From the NCBI GenBank assembly GCA_002021875.1, contig CP018627.1, positions 7,564,001 through 7,628,000 on the forward strand: a DNA stretch of 64,000 bases, given 5' to 3'. Of this stretch, positions 8,136-16,546 are shown piece by piece. The stretch is from Streptomyces hygroscopicus (GTDB taxonomy: Bacteria > Actinomycetota > Actinomycetes > Streptomycetales > Streptomycetaceae). Numbering within the stretch: the stretch's first letter is position 1; each line of letters begins with the position of its first letter. The notes beneath the pieces are model-generated. The model worked only from the letters and a program-made list of their open reading frames with translations. It was not told where the DNA came from and made no database searches. The translations under genes and the position numbers were made by a program.

Positions 8136-8609
8136 TCAACCCGCCTCGGCCGGAACCGGGCCGATCGCCCGGCCCGCCCACTCGGGGGCCTTCTCCACCA
8201 GGTCCGTCAGCCGCTCCCGTATCTCCTCGGGGAACGGAGCCGAGCGGCTCTCGTTCTGGTCGATGTGGAGCGCGAGCAGCTCGGTCGTGGCCACGGGGGC
8301 GCCGACCGGCTCGCCCACATGCATCTCGTGGGTGAACCGCACCTTCTTCTCGTCCACGCCGATGACGCGCGTACGGATGGTGAGTTCGGCACCCTCCTCG
8401 ACCTCGCTCAGATACCGGATGTGCGACTCCACGGTGTAGAGGGAGCAGCCGGTCTTGGCGCGGTAGGCGGAGTCCAGGCCGGTCTCCACCATCATCTCGT
8501 CGGTGCTGTGGCCGAAGACGAGGACGTAGAACGCCTCGCTCATATGGCCGTTGTAGTCGATCCACTCGGGACGTACGGTCTGCCGGTAGTCGGGGAGCGT
8601 GGTGCTCAC
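8136..8609 (-). CDS. cdhB: Hot-dog thioesterase of carnitine catabolism (CdhB-like)
   Basis: A 157-residue single hot-dog domain of the 4-hydroxybenzoyl-CoA thioesterase type. The helix-entry motif WIDYNGHMSEAFY contains the catalytic-loop Asp/Asn, and ESHIRYL is typical of the second strand. In Pseudomonas the equivalent CdhB hydrolyses betainyl-CoA to glycine betaine, after CdhA oxidises carnitine to 3-dehydrocarnitine and CdhC converts that with acetyl-CoA to betainyl-CoA and acetoacetate. The assignment rests mainly on context, because hot-dog thioesterases are hard to tell apart by sequence. The GTG start overlaps the stop of the dehydrogenase gene (GTGA), showing translational coupling. 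Last gene of the operon. Confidence 0.85.
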   Translation of the reverse strand: MSTTLPDYRQTVRPEWIDYNGHMSEAFYVLVFGHSTDEMMVETGLDSAYRAKTGCSLYTVESHIRYLSEVEEGAELTIRTRVIGVDEKKVRFTHEMHVGEPVGAPVATTELLALHIDQNESRSAPFPEEIRERLTDLVEKAPEWAGRAIGPVPAEAG

Positions 8610-9619
8610 TTCTCGTCTCCCTTGGCGCTGGGGGTATGTGCGATGGCATCCGTCCCCTCGGCGCGCTGCCGCGGCAGTCGGCCAGTCGCCCGCAGGACGT
8701 CGATGACGCCCTGGTCCCGCTCCGCGACGAGCTGCGCGATGGTACGGCTGCCCGCCGCCTCGTCACAGCCGTCGACCATGGCCGCACGCAGCGTGTCGTC
8801 CAGCTCAGGCGCCTCAAGGCGGGTCCACGGGGACTTCAACGAGGGTCCGAAGTGGTCGAGCATATGTCCCATGCCTCCTTCGCCGCCCGCCAGGGCGAAC
8901 GTGAGGCAGGGGCCCATGAACGCCCACCGCAGTCCGGGCCCCTCGGTGATCGAGTCGTCGATCTCCTTCACCGTGGCCTCACCGTTGGCGACCATGTGCA
9001 GCGCCTCCCGCCACAGCGCCTCCTGGAGCCGGTTGGCGATGAAGCCGGGCAGCTCGCGCTCCATGGTGATGACGGACTTGCCCGCCGCCTTGTAGAAGCT
9101 CGAGGCCCACTCGACCGCCGCGGCGTCGGTCTTCTCCCCGCCGACGACCTCCACCAGCGGTATGAGATACGGCGGGTTGAAGGGGTGGCCGACGACGAGG
9201 CGGCCGGGGTCGGCGGCCTCGGTCTGCATATCGGTCATCGGATAGCCGGAGGTGGAGGACGCGATGACGACACCGGGCGGGGCCGCCGCGTCCAGCTGGG
9301 CCAGCAGCGACCGCTTGAGCTCCAGCTTCTCGGGGGCGCTCTCCTGGACGAACTGCGCGTCGGCCACGGCCTCCTCGACGGTCGCGGTGACGGTCAGCCG
9401 GTCGGGGGAGGCGCCGTCGGCGAGGCCGATCTGGGTCAGGGCGGGCCAGGCGGCGTCCACGAGACGGCGCAGCTTCTCCTCGGCGTCGGGTGCCGGGTCC
9501 CAGGCGGTGACGTCGTAGCCGCGCGCCAGGAAGTGGGCGACCCAGCCGCCACCGATGACTCCGGCGCCGACGCAGGCGACGCGGCGTACCTCTTCGGGGG
9601 CGCAGGGGGATGAGGGCAT
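8606..9619 (-). CDS. cdhA: L-carnitine 3-dehydrogenase (CdhA/LcdH)
   Basis: A 337-residue protein of the 3-hydroxyacyl-CoA dehydrogenase fold. The NAD-binding loop is CVGAGVIGGGW (residues ~15-25). It continues with ASSTSGYPMTDMQ and HPFNPPYLIPLVEVVGGEKT, where the His and the following PLVEVVGG are characteristic of the carnitine dehydrogenase branch rather than FadB. GFIANRLQEALWREA is the hinge to the C-terminal dimerisation domain. It oxidises L-carnitine to 3-dehydrocarnitine with NAD. The ATG at 9619 was chosen because the conserved sequence begins there and AGGA precedes it, although the frame is open far upstream. Coupled to the thioesterase gene by a 4-bp overlap. Confidence 0.88.
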   Translation of the reverse strand: MPSSPCAPEEVRRVACVGAGVIGGGWVAHFLARGYDVTAWDPAPDAEEKLRRLVDAAWPALTQIGLADGASPDRLTVTATVEEAVADAQFVQESAPEKLELKRSLLAQLDAAAPPGVVIASSTSGYPMTDMQTEAADPGRLVVGHPFNPPYLIPLVEVVGGEKTDAAAVEWASSFYKAAGKSVITMERELPGFIANRLQEALWREALHMVANGEATVKEIDDSITEGPGLRWAFMGPCLTFALAGGEGGMGHMLDHFGPSLKSPWTRLEAPELDDTLRAAMVDGCDEAAGSRTIAQLVAERDQGVIDVLRATGRLPRQRAEGTDAIAHTPSAKGDEK

Positions 9620-9693
9620 GGCGGTCCTAAGGGTGTGAGGGGAGGGAGACGAGAGAGACGAGAGAGACGAGGAGCTGGTGGGGGGTGGGGGGA

Positions 9694-10587
9694 CTACGCG
9701 CGGGGCTTGAGGCCGAGCCGCTGCCGGGCCTCGTCCGGCGTGGCGACCGTCGCGCCCAGCAGCTCGGTGATCTGGACCGCGCGCTCGACGAGCTGGCCGT
9801 TGGTGGCCTTGACGCCCCGGCTGAGGTAGAGGTTGTCCTCCAGCCCGACCCGTACGTTGCCGCCGAGCAGGATGGACTGCGCCACCCACGGCATCTGCGT
9901 CCGGCCCAGCGCGAAGCTGGCCCACTGGGCGCCCTCGGGCAGCATGTTGACCATGGCCTGGAGCACGCCCGGCTCGGCCGGGGCGCCCCACGGGATGCCC
10001 ATGCAGAGCTGGAAGACGGTCGGGTCGTCCAGCAGCCCCTCGGCCAGCAACTGCTTGGCGAACCACAGCTGCCCGGTGTCGAAGATCTCCAGCTCGGGGC
10101 GGACGCCCAGCTCCTGGATGCGCTTGGCGCCGGTGCGCAGCATGTCGGGGGTGGAGACGTAGAGGTTGCTGCCGTCGCCGAAGTTGAGCGAGCCGCAGTC
10201 CAGGGTGCAGATGTCGGGGAGCAGATCCTCGACGTGGGGGAGCCGGTCCAGGCCGCTGACCAGGTCGGTGCCGGGGAGGTGGGTGAGCGGGTTCTCCGGG
10301 TCGATGACCAGGTCGCCGCCCATGCCCGCGGTGAGGTTGATGACGACGTCGGTGCCGGTCTCCTTGACCCGCTCCACGACCTCGCGGTAGAGCCGCGGAT
10401 CGCGGGCGGGGGCGCCGGTCTCGGGGTCGCGTACGTGGATGTGGACCACGGCCGCCCCGGCCTCCGCGGCCTCGACGGCGGAGCGGGCTATCTGCTCGGG
10501 GGTGACGGGGACATGGGGGCTGCGGCCCACAGTGTCACCGGCGCCGGTCAGGGCACAGGTGATGATGACGCTGTCGTTCATGGGCAT
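9694..10587 (-). CDS. cdhC: Beta-keto acid cleavage enzyme, CdhC-type (3-dehydrocarnitine:acetyl-CoA)
   Basis: A 297-residue BKACE (DUF849) enzyme, a TIM barrel that cleaves a beta-keto acid with acetyl-CoA. Zinc ligands are seen in VVHIHVRDP (two His at about residues 49 and 51), and the family pattern continues with [13 protein letters not shown] and the late [14 protein letters not shown], which holds the catalytic Glu. Beside a carnitine dehydrogenase and a thioesterase it most likely turns 3-dehydrocarnitine plus acetyl-CoA into betainyl-CoA plus acetoacetate. First gene of the minus-strand operon, with a GGGAGAGAAG ribosome site. The 74-bp gap to cdhA holds purine-rich GACGAGAGA repeats. 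Confidence 0.9.
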   Translation of the reverse strand: MPMNDSVIITCALTGAGDTVGRSPHVPVTPEQIARSAVEAAEAGAAVVHIHVRDPETGAPARDPRLYREVVERVKETGTDVVINLTAGMGGDLVIDPENPLTHLPGTDLVSGLDRLPHVEDLLPDICTLDCGSLNFGDGSNLYVSTPDMLRTGAKRIQELGVRPELEIFDTGQLWFAKQLLAEGLLDDPTVFQLCMGIPWGAPAEPGVLQAMVNMLPEGAQWASFALGRTQMPWVAQSILLGGNVRVGLEDNLYLSRGVKATNGQLVERAVQITELLGATVATPDEARQRLGLKPRA

Positions 10588-10652
10588 GGGCTTCTCTCCC
10601 TCTCTTACGGTGCGGAACAGCGCGGAGCTACGGTCCGCGCTGGTCGGCCGCC

Positions 10653-11594
10653 CTACGGTCCGGGCTGGTCGGGCGGCCCGGCCTCATCGGCGCCGGAGCG
10701 CCGTGCGGTCGGTCGTGCGGACGGACGTGCGGACGGTTGTGCGGTCGTGTGCACGGTCAATTCGGAGTCCACGTACGCGTTGCAGGCGAGGTCCATGGCT
10801 TCGGCGGTCGTGCCGCCCTCTCCGGGCGCGGTGGCGAGCACCTGAATGGCCAGTCCGTCGATCAGCGCGGTCAGGCGCAGCGCGCTGAACTCCGGGTCGA
10901 CGGCGCGGAAGACCCCCTGCTCGATCCCGCGCCGGATCACCTCGGCGACGGTCTGCCGCCACTGCTGGTAGAAGTCGGCGTGGAGCCGTCCGATGGACGT
11001 GGACCGCGCGGCCTCGGCCCACAGGTCCATCCACACCAGCCACTGCTGCCGCTGCCGCTCGGTGTACGGCGCCTGCAGCGCGATGAGCTGCCGCAGCTCC
11101 TCGCGCGCGTCGTCGGCCGTGGCGGTCCGGGCGGCGCGGCGCGCGGTGTCCTCGTCCATGCACCAGCGCACGGCGGCTTCGAGCAGCTCGGCGCGGCCCG
11201 GGAAGTGGTAGTGGATGGTGGCGGTGCTGGTGTCGCAGGCGGCGGCGATGTCGGCGACGCGTACGGCGTGGAAGCCGCGCTCGGCGATGAGCCGCACCGT
11301 CTCCCGCACGATCTGCAGCGGCCGCCCGCTGTCGGGAAGCGCGGCCGGGGCGGGCGGCCGCGGCGCGTCGGCGGCCCCGCCGGTCGCCGCGGTGCCGAGC
11401 AGCCATCCGGCGTCCACGTTTCCGGCGTCGGCGATCCGCGCCAGCTCGGCCACGGTGAAGCGCCGGCTCCCGCTGAGCGAACGCGAGAGCTTGGACGGGT
11501 CCATCACGACCCGCCGGGCGAATTCGCGCTGGGTGCAACCGGCTTTGCCGATCACCTCGCGCACGCGTTCCGCCACCTCGAACTGTTGCCGCAT
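10653..11594 (-). CDS. XRE-TetR fusion transcriptional regulator of the carnitine operon
   Basis: A 313-residue protein with two DNA-binding modules in tandem. Residues 1-70 form an XRE-type helix-turn-helix ([35 protein letters not shown]). After a Pro/Ala linker comes a TetR N-terminal domain ([32 protein letters not shown], written here from VADIAAAC onward) and a C-terminal ligand/dimer domain. The tail is an Arg-Ser-Ala-Pro repeat ([11 protein letters not shown]) from slipped DNA. It lies directly upstream of cdhC in the same orientation, 65 bp away, so it probably controls carnitine use and may be co-transcribed. The ATG at 11594 was preferred to a TTG at 11630. The double-reader architecture is uncommon but recurs in actinobacteria. 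Confidence 0.87.
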   Translation of the reverse strand: MRQQFEVAERVREVIGKAGCTQREFARRVVMDPSKLSRSLSGSRRFTVAELARIADAGNVDAGWLLGTAATGGAADAPRPPAPAALPDSGRPLQIVRETVRLIAERGFHAVRVADIAAACDTSTATIHYHFPGRAELLEAAVRWCMDEDTARRAARTATADDAREELRQLIALQAPYTERQRQQWLVWMDLWAEAARSTSIGRLHADFYQQWRQTVAEVIRRGIEQGVFRAVDPEFSALRLTALIDGLAIQVLATAPGEGGTTAEAMDLACNAYVDSELTVHTTAQPSARPSARPTARRSGADEAGPPDQPGP

Positions 11595-11782
11595 GGCCGA
11601 CACGGTACGGACGCGTTGAGATAAGCGCAATGAATGTGGATGGCGAATGCCCGCTTCCTCCCTAAAGCGGGGGGAATTTCACCCGGGCGTTGCGATGCGG
11701 GCTGACTGTTGAATCAGTTGAGATCGATTTGGTTCGAACACTTCCGACTATGCTCACCGGGCGTGAGAGCAGGAGAGATCGG

Positions 11783-13465
11783 GTGACATCGGGCGGGGAC
11801 GACATGCGGCTGATCGCCGGCCGCTACCAGCTGGGCGACCGGCTCGGACGCGGCGGCATGGGCACGGTCTGGCGCGCGTACGACCAGATGTTGGCGCGCG
11901 AGGTCGCCGCCAAGGAGCTGCACGTCGCGAACGACGACCACGAGCACCACCGACGGCTGCGCCGGGCCCAGCGGGAGGCACGTACCGTCGCCCGGCTGCG
12001 CCACCCCCATGTGGTCGGCGTCCATGACCTGGTCGAACATGACGACCGGCTCTGGATCGTGATGGAGCTGATCGACGGCCCCTCCCTGGCCCGCCGGATC
12101 GCCGACAGCGGCCCCCTCCCGCCCCGCCACACCGCCGCCCTCGGGCTGCAACTGCTCGGCGCGCTGGAGGCCGTGCACGCCGCCGGGGCGCTGCACCGCG
12201 ACATCAAGCCCGCCAACATCCTGCTGCGCGGGGACGGCAGCGCCGTCCTCACCGACTTCGGCATCGCCGCCCTGGAAGACGACGAGTCGCTCACCACCAC
12301 CGGTGAACTCCTCGGTTCCATCGGCTACATGGCGCCCGAGCGGCTGACCGCGGAGGAGGTCGGCCCGCCGTCCGACCTGTGGTCGCTGGGTGCGACCCTG
12401 TCCGCGGTCGCCTCCGGCGTGCCGCCCTTCCAGCGCCCCACCGGGGCCGCCGCGCTGCACGCCGTCACCTTCGCGGACCCGCTCATCCCGGAACGGGTCG
12501 GCCCCCTGCGGCCCATCGTCCAGGCCCTGCTGAACAAGTCCCCGGCCCAGCGACCCTCCGCCGCCACGCTCCGCACCGCCCTGCGACGCGTCGCGGACGG
12601 CGCGGACGATCCGGGCCCGCTGCCCCCGGCCGCGCCCGCGGGGCCCGTACGCACGCCGGGGCCCGTACCAGCGCCGGGTCCCGTACGTACCCCGGGCGGC
12701 GACGCGGACACCCCCGCGGACCTGGCGGACACGCCCACGATGACCGCGACCCCGACGATGAGCGCGACCCCGACGGCAGGCGCGCCCCACACTGTGACCG
12801 GGACCCCCACCCTCGACCGGGACCCGACGCTGATCTCGGCCCCGACCCCGACCCAGACCCAGACCCAGACCCAGACCCAGACCCAGACCCCGGACCTGGA
12901 CCCGACGCTCGTCGCCCCGGCCGGGCCGCCACCCCCTCGGTCCCGTGGCCGGGCCCGGACATGGTGGTGGACGGCGGGCGCCACGCTCGCGGTGGCGGGC
13001 CTCGCCACCGCGCTCTTCTTCACCTTCGGACCCCCGTCCGACAGCGAAGACGACGCATCGCCCGTCACCAGCACGGCGAAGGTGACCGTGGACGCGGCAC
13101 GCGGCTGGCAGTCCGCGACGACCGCCACGGTCCGGAAGGGCGACAAGGTGAGCGTCCGCTACACCACCGGAACCTGGACGGTGGACGCCGCCAACCTGCC
13201 CTTGGTCGGCCCGGTCGGCCACACCCGCGCCGATGACGAAACCCTCCGCTTCGCCTGGCGGGACTGCAAGGTGGACTCCGCCGTCCCCTTCGGCGCGCTC
13301 CTGGGCCGCTACCCGGGGAACCCCCGAAACCCCCACGCCGTGGGCCGCACCTGGCACTTCCAGGCCACCCGCCCGGGCTCCCTCCAACTCCGCATCAACG
13401 ACGGCGAGGGCTGCCTCCACGACAACAGGGGCGCCATCACCGTCACCGTGCAGATCACCCGCTGA
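11783..13465 (+). CDS. Membrane-bound Ser/Thr protein kinase
   Basis: A 560-residue Hanks-type kinase (PknB-like layout). The glycine loop is GRGGMGTV (residues ~22-29), the catalytic loop HRDIKPAN begins at ~138, DFG is at ~158 and the APE helix follows as YMAPER. A Pro/Thr-rich juxtamembrane linker (about 280-385) holds a TQ repeat from six ACCCAG hexamers (12851-12886). One transmembrane helix, WWWTAGATLAVAGLATALFF (~393-412), leads to a ~145-residue extracytoplasmic domain ending in paired Cys-containing strands (WRDCKVD, NDGEGCLHD), possibly a ligand or cell-wall sensor. The GTG start has AGGAG at ideal spacing. No PASTA repeats, so not a PknB ortholog. Confidence 0.92.
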   Translation: MTSGGDDMRLIAGRYQLGDRLGRGGMGTVWRAYDQMLAREVAAKELHVANDDHEHHRRLRRAQREARTVARLRHPHVVGVHDLVEHDDRLWIVMELIDGPSLARRIADSGPLPPRHTAALGLQLLGALEAVHAAGALHRDIKPANILLRGDGSAVLTDFGIAALEDDESLTTTGELLGSIGYMAPERLTAEEVGPPSDLWSLGATLSAVASGVPPFQRPTGAAALHAVTFADPLIPERVGPLRPIVQALLNKSPAQRPSAATLRTALRRVADGADDPGPLPPAAPAGPVRTPGPVPAPGPVRTPGGDADTPADLADTPTMTATPTMSATPTAGAPHTVTGTPTLDRDPTLISAPTPTQTQTQTQTQTQTPDLDPTLVAPAGPPPPRSRGRARTWWWTAGATLAVAGLATALFFTFGPPSDSEDDASPVTSTAKVTVDAARGWQSATTATVRKGDKVSVRYTTGTWTVDAANLPLVGPVGHTRADDETLRFAWRDCKVDSAVPFGALLGRYPGNPRNPHAVGRTWHFQATRPGSLQLRINDGEGCLHDNRGAITVTVQITR

Positions 13466-13625
13466 CCGGGCGACGGCACACCCCGAACGGCCAACGGCAC
13501 CCCCACGGGACCCGACTCCGCGAAAAAGGTGGGTGCCCTGGCCAACTGGCAGCCCTCGCCGACGCGTCCTCCCGGGCAGTCCGGCCGGTACGGGCCGGGA
13601 AACCAGCACGAACAGGGAACGTCAC

Positions 13626-14891
13626 TTGGATACGGGTACGGAGACGGAGACGAGGAAGAAGCCGCTGTCACGGCGGCGTGTTCTGGCCCTGACGGGTGGG
13701 GCAGCGCTCATCGCCACGGGGTGCACGCAGGGCGAACAACGCCCCGCCGACAAGACCAGCCACGACCCCGACGAGGGAAGAGCGTCCGCCGACGGTCCGG
13801 CCGAGGGTCCGGACGGCGCGCTGGGAGCGAACTTCAACGAGGACGCCGACAGCGTGACCTTCGGCGAACTGCGAGAGCTCTCCGCGAGCTGGCTCCGGGG
13901 CTTCGTTCCGATGCCCGAGGTCACGGCCGACGCCGCCGACCAGCGCGCCATCGCGAAGCTCCTGGACGCCCGCCACCAGGGCTACGGCACAGTGCTTTCG
14001 CTGAAGTTCCCGTACAACCACCGGCCGATTCCCCGGCCGGGCAGCTCGGCCATGGACAAGGAACTCGCCCGGCTCGACCGGGTTCTCCACGCCGTCCTCG
14101 ACACCGTCGACGTCCTGGGCATCGGCAACGAGCCCTTCATCGAGAGCCTCCCGGAGGACCGCCGCTCGGGCGCGATGAACACGTTCTACGAGACGGTCGC
14201 GGAGCACATCATCGCGTACCGGAAGAAGCACTTTCCCGCGCGCTGCCGGACCCACCTCTACATGGGGGCGCTCAACCACCTCGACAAGCCGGACGAGCGG
14301 ACGGCGGCCACCGACCGCTGGCTGTCCTTCACGCGCCGGACCCCGGAGATCGAGGGCGTGGACATCCACCCCCACGTCGCCACACCGCAGCGGGTGCGGC
14401 CCTACCTCGACTACATCCTTCCCCGCCTCCGCGACGACCAGAAATTCCTCGTCACCGAGTTCTCCCTGGTACAGCTCTGGAAGCTGCACCTGAGAGACAA
14501 GATCCCCGCACGCTTCGCAAGCCGCTACCAGCTACCTCCCGACACCCTGGTGTGGCAGGTGATCAAGGAAGCCATCGAACACCCCTTCCCCGAGGAGAAG
14601 TGGCGCGACTTCCTCGCCATGAGCCCCTGGTTCGAGAACAACAAGCACTTCCTGCGGGACCAGGTGGGCCACTTCCGCGACACCGGACGCCTCGCCGTGG
14701 CCACGTACGGAGTCACCCAAGGCGCCGCCATGACCGAGAACTTCGGCCCGGACAAGCAGCCCTGGCTCCTGAACAGCCTGTACGTCAACCGCACCGTGGA
14801 GCGAGCCGACGACGGCTCACCGGCCCACAACTACGGCTTCTTCGACGACTTCCGAGCCCTCCAGCGGCAGCAGGACCGCCGCGGGTCCTAG
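13626..14891 (+). CDS. Secreted glycoside-hydrolase-like lipoprotein (clan GH-A features)
   Basis: About 421 residues from a TTG start with AGGGAA upstream; no ATG or GTG fits better. The N-terminus has twin arginines and a hydrophobic stretch ending in Cys (SRRRVLALTGGAALIATGC), so a Tat-exported lipoprotein is likely. The mature part looks like a (beta/alpha)8 glycosidase: VLGIGNEPFIE matches the acid/base Glu after beta-4, IEGVDIHPHV lies on a middle strand, and KFLVTEFSLVQLW fits the nucleophile Glu after beta-7. Substrate is unknown; I could not assign a numbered GH family. It follows the kinase by 160 bp on the same strand and converges on the hydrolase gene. Confidence 0.65.
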   Translation: MDTGTETETRKKPLSRRRVLALTGGAALIATGCTQGEQRPADKTSHDPDEGRASADGPAEGPDGALGANFNEDADSVTFGELRELSASWLRGFVPMPEVTADAADQRAIAKLLDARHQGYGTVLSLKFPYNHRPIPRPGSSAMDKELARLDRVLHAVLDTVDVLGIGNEPFIESLPEDRRSGAMNTFYETVAEHIIAYRKKHFPARCRTHLYMGALNHLDKPDERTAATDRWLSFTRRTPEIEGVDIHPHVATPQRVRPYLDYILPRLRDDQKFLVTEFSLVQLWKLHLRDKIPARFASRYQLPPDTLVWQVIKEAIEHPFPEEKWRDFLAMSPWFENNKHFLRDQVGHFRDTGRLAVATYGVTQGAAMTENFGPDKQPWLLNSLYVNRTVERADDGSPAHNYGFFDDFRALQRQQDRRGS

Positions 14892-14898
14892 GGCAGTC

Positions 14899-15885
14899 CT
14901 AGGACGCGGGCAGGGAGTTCAGCCAGTCGACCAGCAGCCGGTTGATCTCCTCGGGGCGCTCCTGCTGGATCCAGTGGCCGCTGTCCTCGAGGATGTGCGA
15001 GCCGGCGAGTCCGGGCAGCGTGGTCGGGTACGCCTTGATCGCGTCGCCCATCCAGGTGGTGGAGGCGTCCAGGCCGCCGCCGATGAAGAGTGACGGCTGG
15101 GTGATGGGCGCACCGTTGAACTCGGTCAGGTCCTCCCAGTCCCGGTCCATGTTGCGGTAGCGGTTAAGCGCCCCGCTCATTCCGGTCCGCTCGAACTCAC
15201 CGGCGTAGACATCGAGGTCCCGCTCGCTCAGCCAGGCGGGCAGGCGCCCGGCGGGGAACCGCTCGCGCATCGTCGCGCCGCCCGTGATGAAGTGCGGGTC
15301 GGGCAGGTCGGGTCCGGGCATGGTGTCGCCGGACAGCGCGGCGTAGATCCCCGCGAGCCAGCCGCGTACATCCGGTTCGATCTCCGCCTCGGCCCGTCCC
15401 GGCTGCTGGAAGTAGGAGACGTAGAACTCCTCCTCACCGCCCATCCCGGCGAAGACCTCACTGGGCCTGGGGCCGCCGGACGGGGAGTACGGCACGCTCA
15501 GCAGCCCGACCGCCCGGAACACATCCGGCCGCAGCAGGGCGGAGTTGGCGGCGATGGGCGAGCCCCAGTCGTGGCCGATCACCACGGCGGACTCCTCGCC
15601 GAGCGCCTCCACCACGGCGGCGTTGTCCGCCACCAGCTCCCGCATCCGGTACGCGTCCACCTCCCCGGGCCTGGACGAGCGCCCGTATCCGCGCACATCG
15701 ATGGCGGCCACCCGGTACCCGGCCGCGGCGAGCGCCGGGAGCTGGTGGCGCCATGAGTACCAGGACTCCGGGAAGCCGTGGACGAGCAGCACCAGTGGGC
15801 CGGTGCCCTGCTCCACGAGGTGGATCCGTCCGGCGGGGGAGGACACCAGGCGGTGGGTGAGGTCGGTCGTGGGTGGCTGCGGCAT
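14899..15885 (-). CDS. Alpha/beta hydrolase, epoxide-hydrolase-like
   Basis: A 328-residue alpha/beta hydrolase of the epoxide-hydrolase/haloalkane-dehalogenase branch. The oxyanion motif is HGFPESWYSWRHQLPAL, the nucleophile elbow is VIGHDWGSPIAA (Asp nucleophile), the cap domain includes a Tyr-containing DVYAGEFERTGMSGALNRYRN typical of epoxide hydrolases, and the catalytic His is in EDSGHWIQQERPEE. The Asp nucleophile and lid Tyr support epoxide opening rather than esterase action; the substrate is unknown. The start has a GGGAGGGAACC ribosome site. It ends 7 bp from the convergent glycosidase gene. Confidence 0.88.
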   Translation of the reverse strand: MPQPPTTDLTHRLVSSPAGRIHLVEQGTGPLVLLVHGFPESWYSWRHQLPALAAAGYRVAAIDVRGYGRSSRPGEVDAYRMRELVADNAAVVEALGEESAVVIGHDWGSPIAANSALLRPDVFRAVGLLSVPYSPSGGPRPSEVFAGMGGEEEFYVSYFQQPGRAEAEIEPDVRGWLAGIYAALSGDTMPGPDLPDPHFITGGATMRERFPAGRLPAWLSERDLDVYAGEFERTGMSGALNRYRNMDRDWEDLTEFNGAPITQPSLFIGGGLDASTTWMGDAIKAYPTTLPGLAGSHILEDSGHWIQQERPEEINRLLVDWLNSLPAS

Positions 15886-16119
15886 GGTTCCCTCCCGGGA
15901 TGCTCGGGCACGCCCTCTGCGTGGCGGCCGACGATCCGATCCTGCCGTGATCTCGGCGGCGCGGGCCATGCCTGTTGCCGGTTCGGCAAACCTGACCGTG
16001 GCCGTCGACCGCGTCCGGTGGGCCAGGTGTACAGGTGTGCCAGTTGTGCCAGATGTGCGGATTCAGGACGTCGCTCCCAGAATTGATCTCAGGGGGTTCT
16101 TCTCCTGGGAGGTGAGGGC

Positions 16120-16416
16120 GTGGCGACCTACATCACGCTGCTGAACTGGACCGAGCAGGGAGTCCGCGGCTACAAGGACACCACGAAGCGCACCGAGGAC
16201 TTCTCCGCGGCGCTGAACAAGCTCGGGGCGAGGCTCGTGGACATCTACTGGACGGACGGGCCGTACGACCTGGTGTGCATGGTCGAGGCCCCCGACGACG
16301 AAACCGCCACCGCGGCGTCCTTGCAGCTCGGCGCGGCGGGCAACGTACGCACCACGACCCTGCGGGCCTTCGGCCTTGAGGAGATGCGGGGGATCATCGC
16401 CAAGGCCGCGGGCTGA
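16120..16416 (+). CDS. GYD-domain protein
   Basis: A 98-residue single-domain protein of the GYD family (named for a conserved Gly-Tyr-Asp-like motif, here DGPYDLVCMVEAP). It has a ferredoxin-like alpha/beta fold and is common in actinobacteria; function is unknown. The GTG start is preceded by GGAGGTGAGG. It stands alone and converges on the FG-GAP gene across a strong hairpin. Confidence 0.85.
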   Translation: MATYITLLNWTEQGVRGYKDTTKRTEDFSAALNKLGARLVDIYWTDGPYDLVCMVEAPDDETATAASLQLGAAGNVRTTTLRAFGLEEMRGIIAKAAG

Positions 16417-16481
16417 GGAGATTACGCGGGGGAGGGCCGACCGCTGTCGGGGCGGGTGCGGCCGGATCGTCCGGTTCGGCC

Positions 16482-16511
16482 GGTGGCCCGGCCCGGGAGG
16501 GCCGGGCCACC
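16482..16511. terminator. Bidirectional hairpin between convergent genes
   Basis: A perfect 13-bp stem (GGTGGCCCGGCCC and complement) with a 4-nt loop lies between the GYD gene and the end of the FG-GAP gene, serving both. Confidence 0.88.
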
Positions 16512-16546
16512 GAACCAACAACGGGGTGGTGCTACGTGCGGTGGTG

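Noticed and set aside
12325..13146. Long minus-strand open frame with VWVWVWVW repeats inside the kinase gene
   Set aside because: It is the reverse-frame shadow of the TQ repeat and Pro/Thr linker; the plus strand has kinase motifs, a membrane helix and proper start signals.
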